This document shows, in pieces, positions 1 through 5,095 of a stretch of DNA of 5,809 nucleotides. Position 1 is the stretch's first letter, and every line of letters begins with the position of its first letter. Under the pieces are notes generated by a model. That model was not told the DNA's origin and made no database searches. It worked only from the letters and a program-made list of their open reading frames with translations. Location of the stretch: contig PMCN01000250.1 in NCBI GenBank assembly GCA_003154135.1, forward strand, positions 1 to 5,809, read 5' to 3'. The position numbers and the translations under genes were made by a program. This DNA is from Acidimicrobiaceae bacterium (lineage in GTDB: Bacteria > Actinomycetota > Acidimicrobiia > Acidimicrobiales > Ilumatobacteraceae).

Positions 1-23
1 AACGACGCACTCCCCGGATCGAA

Positions 24-58
24 TAGAGTTCGGCAACGTTGCTCGAACCTGGGGGTGG
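24..58 (+). promoter_or_regulatory. Possible promoter -10 and ribosome binding site for the first gene
   Basis: A TAGAGT hexamer at 24-29 resembles an actinobacterial -10 box and would place transcription start near base 36. A G-rich stretch, GGGGGTGG at 51-58, lies 5 bases before the ATG at 64 and could act as a weak Shine-Dalgarno site. The window begins too close to judge a -35 element. This gene would then have a short leader, unlike most others here. Confidence 0.3.
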
Positions 59-63
59 TTGGG

Positions 64-399
64 ATGTACACCGACGACGAGTTGCAGAACATGCGCTTCG
101 AGTTCAGCCGCGCGCTGGAGGTCATCAACCGCGAGTTCGACGCCAGCACGCCCCATGCGCGGCTGCAAGACCTCGCCTACGACCTCAACGATCAAGTGTC
201 GAAGATGCACGAGGTGGTGTGGAAGATCCCCAACGACTCGGTGTGGAACGAGTCGTTCACGGTCGGCTACAACGCGATGGACGAGGCCGCCCAGTGGATG
301 GCGTACGCCGTCGGAGCCAGCGACGACGATCGGGCCCAGCACCTCGAGACCACGAAGGGTCACATCCTGCGAGCGGTGCAGGCCCTCGCCATGAGCTGA
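64..399 (+). CDS. Small acidic helical protein of unknown function
   Basis: I do not recognise this 111-residue protein. It is acidic and rich in charged and aromatic residues, with no cysteine, no signal peptide and no membrane segment, so it is probably cytoplasmic. The pattern suggests mostly helices, roughly at residues 4-27, 31-52, 66-84 and 88-108, which could form a small bundle; a Trp/Asn-containing stretch at 52-70 (WKIPNDSVWNESFTVGYN) separates the two halves. I chose the ATG at 64; a GTG at 55 is in frame but sits inside the likely ribosome binding site. Codon use is like its neighbours (G/C in third positions), and the 39-572 and 59-394 frames over the same bases give Arg/Ser/Pro-rich translations typical of shadows. 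It converges on the helicase gene with 16 bases between the two stops, so it is not in an operon with it. Coding status is fairly sure; function is unknown. Confidence 0.7.
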   Translation: MYTDDELQNMRFEFSRALEVINREFDASTPHARLQDLAYDLNDQVSKMHEVVWKIPNDSVWNESFTVGYNAMDEAAQWMAYAVGASDDDRAQHLETTKGHILRAVQALAMS

Positions 400-415
400 G
401 CCCACGAGGGTTGGG

Positions 416-3229
416 TCAGCGGCTGTCGGTCGCCTCGACGGCGGCGAGCAGCGCCGCGCCGTACTGGGCGAGCTTGCTCGGCCCGACGCCGCGGATGGCG
501 GCAAGTTCGTCGAGCGACGAGGGGTGCGCGACGGCGATGGCGTGCAGTGCGGTGTCGGGCAGCACCGTGTAGGCGGGCTTTCCCGCAGCGAGGTGACGGC
601 GCAGGCTGCGCAGCTCCTCGAAGAGCGCTGCCTGCTCGGGCGTGAGCCCGTCGCCCGCCTTGGAAGCGTCGGCACGCGAGGGGGTGGCAGGGGTTGCCGA
701 GCGACCGGGGGGTGTGCGCTGGGCCGGCACACGGCGGGCGGGTGGCTCGGTGCTGCACTCGAGGATGAAGGGCGACGGGTGCTCCGACGGCACCACCAGC
801 ACGTCGCCCGATGCCCGGGTGATGGCCACGTGGAACAGGCGCCGTTCCTCTTCCTCGTCGTCGGCGAGGCGGTGTGGGAACTGGTCGGCGTCGGCGTGGT
901 GCACCACCACCAAGGGCCACTCCTGGCCCTTCACGCGGTGCACGGTGGCCAACACCACACCGTCGTCGGCCCAGCGCGTGTCGAGCGCAGCGCGCAACCA
1001 CGATTCGAACAACCGCGGGTCGGGCTGCAGCGCCGCGAGCTGACCGAGCGCCACCAGGTCGTCGTTCTGTGCCGCCCGGTTCATGCCGCGACGGTGCAGG
1101 TCGAGCGAGGCGATGCTGTTGGCGAGGCCCATCTGGTCGCGGAGGATGGCCAGCACGCGCGAGGTGGTTCCACCGTTGGCAACGACGGCCTGCATGGCCT
1201 CGAGGTCGTCGGCGAAGGCACTCACCCGCTCGACCTCGCGCTGCTCGGTGAGCCGGGCCGAGAGGCGGCGCAGCGCGGCCAGCGAGGTCTGTTCGCCCAC
1301 CCAGCCGGCGATGCGCGGGTGCAGCGGTCGCGACGGGCGGCGCAGCGCCTCGGCGACGTCGTTGGGGTCGAACTGCTGACCGCCGGTGGCCAGGTGCAGC
1401 CATGCGAGTGCGGCGCGCACCGCAGTGCGCTCGACGAACTCGCGGCCCACGCCGCCGTTGGTGGGCACGCCGGCAGTGCGCAGTGCCACCTGCACCGGCG
1501 CCAGCAACGAGTTGACGCGGGTGAGCACGGCGATGTGCGACGGCGGGGTGCCGGCGGCGACTGCAGCGGTGATGGCCTGCACCGTGGTGTCGACCGAATC
1601 GCCACCGATGTCGGCGACACGGAACCCGTCGAGCTCGGACTTCGCGGAGCGGATGACCTTCGGCACGCGTCGGATGTTGTGGCGCAACAACGTGTCGGCA
1701 CTGCGCACGATGCCCCCGGGGCACCGGTAGTTCACCTGCAGCGGGTGCTCGCCCGCGCCGGGGAAGAGCTGGGCGAAGTCGATGAGCCACGACGGGTCGG
1801 CACCGTTGTAGCCGTAGATGGTCTGGTCGTCGTCGCCCACGCCGAACACCGCCGCGTCGGGTCCGGCGAGCAGCCGCACGAGCAGCAGGTGCGCCGGGGT
1901 GAGGTCTTGGAACTCGTCGACGAGCATGAGCCGGCAGGCGCGCTGTGCCGTGGCACGCGCATCGGGGTCGGCGAGGAGGAGCTCGATGGCGCGGTAGACC
2001 TGCTCGTCGTAGTCGACCTGGCCGGCGCGGGCGAGGTGCTCGCGGTAGCGGGGGAACATGTCGGCGAAGCCGCCGACGTCGCCGTCGTAGACCGCCTCCA
2101 CCTCGTCGGGGTCGCGCAGACCCAGCCGTGCCAGCGACAGCGCCTCGATCCAGGTGGCCACGGGGTCGGCGTTGCGCTTGCGCGGGAACTGCACCATGCG
2201 ACCGATGATGCGACGCACCTCCGGCTCGTCGATGGTGCTGACCCGCTGCGGCCTGCGCGCGAACGGCGCGGTGCCGTTGACCACTGCCAGGGCGATGGCG
2301 TTGAGGGTGCGCACCTGCAGCTGGCGAAGGTCGGTGGTGCGCGCTGCCATCTCCTCCTGGGCCCGCTTGTTGAACGCCACGAGGCACACGGCCGACGGCG
2401 GCAGGCCCCACTGCGTGACGAGGTGGCGAGCCCGTTCGGTGAGCACACGGGTCTTGCCCGAGCCCGCAGGGGCGATGATGCGGGCGGCGCCGCCATCGTG
2501 GGTGACCGCGGCGAGCTGGTCGGGTGCGAGCTCGCCGGCGTGGGCGACGTTGCCCGCCGGCAGCCGCAGCGACCCGTGCTCGACCGACACGCGGTGCAGC
2601 ACGCGCACGCCGTCGATGGCGGGAGTGTGGCGCGGTGGCCCACCGTCGAGCCAGGCGCGCTCGCCGCCGGGCAGTTCGACGTCGCCGCGGCCGTCGGCCA
2701 CAGGGTGGGCGCCGGCGGCCAACGCCTGGGCCAGCAGCGGCCAGCGGAGCTGGTGCCGGGCGTCGACGCTGTTGGCGAGCAACAGGTGGCGCACCGTGTC
2801 GTCGGCGAACGTGAAACGTGGACCCAACGTGTGCGGGGCAGCGGTGGTGCTGCCGGGTTCGATGCCCTCGGGCGACGCCTGCGCGGACACCTCGAACACC
2901 TGCCCCACGCGCGCCTGGGCGGCAGCGAACAGGGCGGGCAGCAGGTCGACATCGCCGAGGTGCACCACCAACCGGGGAGCATCGGCCCACTCGACCGGTG
3001 CAGCCTGCCCCGGGGCGACGAGCACGTTGCGGCCGAGTGCGACGGGTCCGCGAGTGGCCGCGGTGCTGGGGGCAGTGCTCGCGGCGTTGAAGGTGGGGTC
3101 GTCGAGATCCGGCGTGATCGCCGCCTCGTTGCCGTCGGTGCGCTGCCAGCACTCGCGCACCTCCTGCGCGGAGGTGTGCGTGCCACCGCAGTACACGCAG
3201 GCGATGGAGCGGGTGGGGCGGGCGGCCAT
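416..3229 (-). CDS. UvrD/Rep-family (SF1A) ATP-dependent DNA helicase with HRDC domain, UvrD2-like
   Basis: This 937-residue protein has the full SF1A helicase motif set, so it should translocate 3'-5' on single-stranded DNA and unwind duplexes during repair. Visible motifs: Q-motif region at 236-241 (PDQLAA), Walker A APAGSGKT at 253-260, motif Ia around 284-296 (VAFNKRAQEEMAA), Walker B VDEFQD at 437-442, motif III GDDDQTIYGYNGAD at 465-478, motif IV QVNYRCP at 498-504, motif V TVHRVKGQEW at 762-771 and motif VI RRLFHVAITRA at 796-806. Residues 862-935 match an HRDC domain (ending SLDELAAIRGVGPSKLAQYG), a nucleic-acid-binding module also found in mycobacterial UvrD2 and RecQ. A Pro/Arg/Ala-rich linker (826-860) separates it from the motor. 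Unlike mycobacterial UvrD2, about 700 residues, it has no C-terminal tetracysteine motif. Instead it has C11, C14, H18 and C27 near the N-terminus, a possible zinc site, then about 200 unassigned residues. I chose the ATG at 3229 because the cysteine cluster follows it directly and a -10 box lies 6 bases upstream; the frame stays open further upstream, but only antisense to the next gene. A LexA-type operator precedes it, suggesting SOS induction. Confidence 0.95.
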   Translation of the reverse strand: MAARPTRSIACVYCGGTHTSAQEVRECWQRTDGNEAAITPDLDDPTFNAASTAPSTAATRGPVALGRNVLVAPGQAAPVEWADAPRLVVHLGDVDLLPALFAAAQARVGQVFEVSAQASPEGIEPGSTTAAPHTLGPRFTFADDTVRHLLLANSVDARHQLRWPLLAQALAAGAHPVADGRGDVELPGGERAWLDGGPPRHTPAIDGVRVLHRVSVEHGSLRLPAGNVAHAGELAPDQLAAVTHDGGAARIIAPAGSGKTRVLTERARHLVTQWGLPPSAVCLVAFNKRAQEEMAARTTDLRQLQVRTLNAIALAVVNGTAPFARRPQRVSTIDEPEVRRIIGRMVQFPRKRNADPVATWIEALSLARLGLRDPDEVEAVYDGDVGGFADMFPRYREHLARAGQVDYDEQVYRAIELLLADPDARATAQRACRLMLVDEFQDLTPAHLLLVRLLAGPDAAVFGVGDDDQTIYGYNGADPSWLIDFAQLFPGAGEHPLQVNYRCPGGIVRSADTLLRHNIRRVPKVIRSAKSELDGFRVADIGGDSVDTTVQAITAAVAAGTPPSHIAVLTRVNSLLAPVQVALRTAGVPTNGGVGREFVERTAVRAALAWLHLATGGQQFDPNDVAEALRRPSRPLHPRIAGWVGEQTSLAALRRLSARLTEQREVERVSAFADDLEAMQAVVANGGTTSRVLAILRDQMGLANSIASLDLHRRGMNRAAQNDDLVALGQLAALQPDPRLFESWLRAALDTRWADDGVVLATVHRVKGQEWPLVVVHHADADQFPHRLADDEEEERRLFHVAITRASGDVLVVPSEHPSPFILECSTEPPARRVPAQRTPPGRSATPATPSRADASKAGDGLTPEQAALFEELRSLRRHLAAGKPAYTVLPDTALHAIAVAHPSSLDELAAIRGVGPSKLAQYGAALLAAVEATDSR

Positions 3230-3235
3230 CAGGCC

Positions 3236-3241
3236 ACTGTA
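3236..3241 (-). promoter_or_regulatory. -10 box of the helicase gene (leaderless type)
   Basis: On the minus strand this reads TACAGT, close to the TANNNT consensus of actinobacterial housekeeping promoters, and it ends 6 bases before the helicase ATG at 3229. This spacing would start the transcript at or within a base of the start codon. The -35 region (minus strand near 3264-3259, TTTTCT) is only weakly similar to TTGACA. No Shine-Dalgarno sequence is seen, in keeping with leaderless translation. Confidence 0.55.
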
Positions 3242-3243
3242 TC

Positions 3244-3255
3244 GAACAGATGTTC
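3244..3255. promoter_or_regulatory. LexA-type SOS operator (GAAC-N4-GTTC)
   Basis: GAACAGATGTTC is a perfect match to the GAAC-N4-GTTC core that LexA binds in Actinobacteria and Firmicutes; the base before it is C and the two after it are C, so only one flank of the extended CGAAC-N4-GTTCG form is kept on the plus strand. It lies two bases upstream of the helicase -10 box, within the -35/-10 spacer, where a bound repressor would block RNA polymerase. I saw no other full match in the window on reading through it. Binding by LexA is inferred from the motif, its position and the repair role of the gene it precedes. The divergent acyltransferase start is 73 bases away on the other side, so control of that gene is less likely. 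Confidence 0.75.
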
Positions 3256-3314
3256 CCGAGAAAACCGGCGACGGGCGCTCGCCGAGAACCCCGGCCGCGC
3301 CCGCCCGGGTCGGG

Positions 3315-3320
3315 TAGCGT
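3315..3320 (+). promoter_or_regulatory. Possible -10 box of the acyltransferase gene
   Basis: TAGCGT fits the TANNNT pattern and ends 8 bases before the ATG at 3329, about the distance expected for a leaderless transcript. I see no good -35 element 16-18 bases upstream, where the sequence is almost all G and C. No purine-rich ribosome binding site precedes the ATG. Confidence 0.4.
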
Positions 3321-3328
3321 CCCGGCCG

Positions 3329-4462
3329 ATGGAGGCCCGGCGCAGCATTCCGTACGAACCGGGCCTCGACGGCCTGCGCGGCGTCTCCATCATCGGGGTG
3401 CTGCTGTTCCATGCCTGCGCCACGTCGGGCCTCATCGGGTGGTTCCGCGGCGGGAACCTCGGCGTCTCGGTGTTCTTCACGCTCAGCGGCTTCCTGATCA
3501 CGACGCTGCTCACGAGCGAGCGAGCCGACGGCGGCCGGGTCCACCTGGCGCGCTTCTGGGGCCGACGCATCAAACGCCTCGTGCCGGCGTCGCTCACGGT
3601 GGTCACCGCGGTCGTGCTGCTCTCGCGCACCTCGTGGTTCGACGCGCGGGCCTCCGACGCCGTCGCCGCCACCTGGAGCTACACCAACTGGCACGTCATC
3701 GTGTCGGGCCAGGCGCGCCTGTTGCAGACCATCGTCGGGCCACTGGGGCCGACGTGGTCGTTGGCGGTGGAGGAGCAGTTCTACGTTCTCCTCGCCGTCG
3801 CGGTGGCCCTGACGGCGATGGTCCGCCGCTCCGACCTCGCGCTCGCCGTCGTGCTGGGCGTGGTGACGGTGGCGTCGGTTGCCCTCAGCAACGTCGTCAG
3901 CGACTGGTCGCCACGGCTCGAGTTCGGCACCGACGTGCGGGCGGCCGAGCTCGCCGTGGGCGGCCTGTTGGCCCTCGCCGTACGTCACCGGCCGTCGCTG
4001 CCGGCTCGACGCGGCATCGCGCTCGACGTTGCCGGCACGGTGGCTGCAGCCACGCTGGTCGTCCTCTTCCTGTGGGCCGACTACTCGCCGCCGTGGCTGT
4101 TGCGCGGCGGCTTCGTCGTGGTCGCGTGCGTGTCGGCGACGCTGGTGGCAGCGGTGCTGTCGCACGGTCGCGTGCACCGCGTGCTGTCGGTGCCGCCACT
4201 CGTTGCCGTCGGTCGGTGGAGCTACTCGCTGTACCTCGTGCACTGGCCGCTGTTCCTCGTGCTCTCCAGCGACCGCACCCACCTCCACGGGGTGCCGCTG
4301 GTCGTCGTCAAGCTTGCGGCGGCGGTCGCGCTCGCGCTGGCGTTGCACCTCTTGATCGAGCAGCCTGTTCGTCGACGAGACATCGAGCCACGCGTCGCAG
4401 TGGCGGGCTGGCTGGCGGGGTCTGCCGCGGTCACCGTGCTGGCGTTGTTGCTCCTCGGCTGA
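3329..4462 (+). CDS. Acyltransferase-3 family membrane O-acyltransferase (OafA/OatA-like, no SGNH domain)
   Basis: This 377-residue integral membrane protein fits the acyltransferase-3 family, which moves acyl groups (often acetyl) to sugars of surface polysaccharide, peptidoglycan, glycolipids or secreted products. Hallmarks: the N-terminal GLDGLRGVSIIGVLLFH (12-28) with the conserved His28 in the first membrane segment, GNLGVSVFFTLSGFLIT at 42-58, the basic ARFWGRRIKRLVPA at 74-87, PTWSLAVEEQFYVL at 141-154, and GRWSYSLYLVHWPL at 295-308. About ten hydrophobic segments can be traced, for example around 15-29, 43-61, 82-98, 148-163, 169-190, 205-218, 230-250, 258-276, 321-342 and 356-375. 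The length is that of a stand-alone transmembrane domain; the extracytoplasmic SGNH domain fused in many bacterial relatives is absent. I chose the ATG at 3329 because the family's N-terminal motif starts shortly after and a -10-like box precedes it. The frame is open for a long way upstream, but only antisense to the helicase. The acceptor cannot be told from sequence. It is divergent from the helicase gene and its 3' end overlaps the convergent DUF2277 gene. Confidence 0.93.
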   Translation: MEARRSIPYEPGLDGLRGVSIIGVLLFHACATSGLIGWFRGGNLGVSVFFTLSGFLITTLLTSERADGGRVHLARFWGRRIKRLVPASLTVVTAVVLLSRTSWFDARASDAVAATWSYTNWHVIVSGQARLLQTIVGPLGPTWSLAVEEQFYVLLAVAVALTAMVRRSDLALAVVLGVVTVASVALSNVVSDWSPRLEFGTDVRAAELAVGGLLALAVRHRPSLPARRGIALDVAGTVAAATLVVLFLWADYSPPWLLRGGFVVVACVSATLVAAVLSHGRVHRVLSVPPLVAVGRWSYSLYLVHWPLFLVLSSDRTHLHGVPLVVVKLAAAVALALALHLLIEQPVRRRDIEPRVAVAGWLAGSAAVTVLALLLLG

Positions 4463-4703
4463 CGTTGATGCGCCGCAACGGCGGCAGCGTGGGCGGCGGC
4501 TGCTTGCGTGGCGGCAGCGCGGCCAGCAGTCGCGTGGTCGCGTCGGCGATCACGCGCACCGCGGCCTCGAACGGTTCGGCCGTCGCGGCCGACACGCTCT
4601 GCACGCCGCTCACCTTGCGCACGTACTGACGGGCGGCTGCTTCGATCTCCTCGGTGGTGGCGCCGGGGTCGAGTCCCCGGAGCATCGTGATGTTGCGGCA
4701 CAT
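4431..4703 (-). CDS. DUF2277 family protein
   Basis: This 90-residue protein starts with MCRNI and continues with GATTEEIEAAARQYVRKVSG (14-33) and PFEAAVRVIADATTRLLAAL (44-63), the signature of the DUF2277 family (COG5552). Members are small, are common in Actinobacteria and some other bacteria, and have no established function that I know of. The conserved core covers residues 1-63. The remaining tail (64-90) is rich in Pro and Arg and looks family-variable; its last ten codons and the stop overlap the 3' end of the acyltransferase gene by 32 bases on the opposite strand. The start at 4703 is fixed by the conserved MCRNI. AGGA on the minus strand, ending 5 bases before the ATG, could be a ribosome binding site, while a TAACGT hexamer 8 bases upstream is a possible -10 box. 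It is divergent from the ABM-domain gene. No membrane segment or signal is seen. Confidence 0.88.
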   Translation of the reverse strand: MCRNITMLRGLDPGATTEEIEAAARQYVRKVSGVQSVSAATAEPFEAAVRVIADATTRLLAALPPRKQPPPTLPPLRRINVSRGATTPAR

Positions 4704-4711
4704 GGGGTCCT

Positions 4712-4717
4712 ACGTTA
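4712..4717 (-). promoter_or_regulatory. Possible -10 box of the DUF2277 gene
   Basis: On the minus strand this reads TAACGT, a TANNNT hexamer ending 8 bases before the ATG at 4703. The -35 position (GTGCCC at 4740-4735, minus strand) is poor. The same few bases read TACGTT on the plus strand at 4711-4716, so the two divergent genes may share a compact promoter region. Confidence 0.35.
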
Positions 4718-4724
4718 GGCATCC

Positions 4725-4754
4725 TCGACGGTGAGGGCACGCCGGGTGTACAAC
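4725..4754 (+). promoter_or_regulatory. Possible promoter of the ABM-domain gene
   Basis: TACAAC at 4749-4754 lies 6 bases before the preferred GTG start at 4761, and TCGACG at 4725-4730 gives a four-of-six match to the TTGACA -35 consensus with an 18-base spacer. This would make a leaderless GTG-start transcript. If the upstream GTG at 4731 is used instead, this element would lie inside the coding region. Confidence 0.4.
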
Positions 4755-4760
4755 CAGGTC

Positions 4761-5063
4761 GTGATCATCGTGACCGGCAGCATCCACTGTCATCCCGAGC
4801 ACCTGGCCGACGTGCTCTCGTCGAGCCTCCAGCACGTGCATCGCAGCCGTCTCGAACCCGGGTGCCTGTTGCACAGCGTGCACATCGATGCCGAGAACCC
4901 CAACCGGCTGGTCTTCGTCGAGCACTGGAGTGACCGCGCGGCGCTGCTCGCGCACTTCGCGGTGCCCGAGTCGCGCGGGTTCGCGCGCATCGCTGCCGAG
5001 CATGCGGTGGAGCCGACGGTGATCGAGGTCTTCGAGGCGTCGCCCGTCAACTTCCGCAGCTGA
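4761..5063 (+). CDS. Antibiotic biosynthesis monooxygenase (ABM) domain protein
   Basis: With the GTG at 4761 as start this is a 100-residue protein that fits the ABM family of small ferredoxin-like alpha/beta-barrel proteins. The family includes cofactor-free quinol monooxygenases such as YgiN, the ActVA-Orf6 class and haem-degrading relatives, and many members are of unknown substrate. The pattern is seen throughout: an opening strand MIIVTGSIH (1-9), a helix with HPEHLADVLSSSLQHVHRSR (11-30), EPGCLLHSVHIDAENPNRLV (32-51), VFVEHWSDRAALLAHFAVPE (51-70) with the typical E-x-W and A-x-x-x-H elements, and a last strand near TVIEVFEAS (86-94). Two in-frame GTG codons upstream (4731 and 4746) would add 10 or 5 residues before the first strand; I prefer 4761 because the family usually begins directly with that strand and a -10-like hexamer lies 6 bases upstream. 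Enzyme activity is not assured from the fold. It is divergent from the DUF2277 gene and ends 32 bases before the membrane protein gene on the same strand. Confidence 0.85.
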   Translation: MIIVTGSIHCHPEHLADVLSSSLQHVHRSRLEPGCLLHSVHIDAENPNRLVFVEHWSDRAALLAHFAVPESRGFARIAAEHAVEPTVIEVFEASPVNFRS

Positions 5064-5088
5064 CGACGCGCCGCCGCGGTCCTACACT
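5060..5088 (+). promoter_or_regulatory. Promoter of the GT-C-like membrane protein gene (leaderless type)
   Basis: TACACT at 5083-5088 is a good TANNNT -10 box and ends 7 bases before the ATG at 5096. CTGACG at 5060-5065 matches four of six TTGACA positions with a 17-base spacer, and it covers the stop codon of the preceding ABM gene. The spacing predicts transcription starting at the ATG, so this gene probably has its own promoter despite lying close behind a same-strand gene. Confidence 0.5.
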
Positions 5089-5095
5089 CGGCCGG

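Noticed and set aside
400..415. A possible bidirectional terminator between the first gene and the helicase
   Set aside because: The 16 bases hold no usable inverted repeat and no T-rich tract.
360..3152. A 930-codon minus-strand frame overlapping the helicase in another phase
   Set aside because: Its product is dominated by Arg, Pro, Ala and His without motifs and is a frame shadow of the helicase gene.
3266..3284. A small inverted repeat, CGGCGA and TCGCCG around a 7-base loop, in the divergent promoter region
   Set aside because: Six-base GC stems arise easily in this composition, there is no T-run to make it a terminator, and it coincides with no known operator.
524..3328. A plus-strand frame that stays open for 935 codons upstream of the acyltransferase ATG, antisense to the helicase
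   Set aside because: The translation is rich in Gly, Arg, Val, His and Glu with no recognisable family motif, while the opposite strand encodes a full helicase motif set. Long open antisense frames are expected at this GC content. Acyltransferase homology begins only after the ATG at 3329.
3230..4348. A 373-codon minus-strand extension of the helicase frame upstream of 3229
   Set aside because: It is antisense to the acyltransferase gene, has low-complexity Arg/His/Glu/Gln-rich translation, and would place the LexA-type site and -10 box inside a coding region.
4731..4760. An upstream GTG start that would add 10 residues to the ABM-domain protein
   Set aside because: The extra residues lie before the first family strand, and the better-placed -10 hexamer would then be within the gene. 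It remains possible, so the start is not certain.
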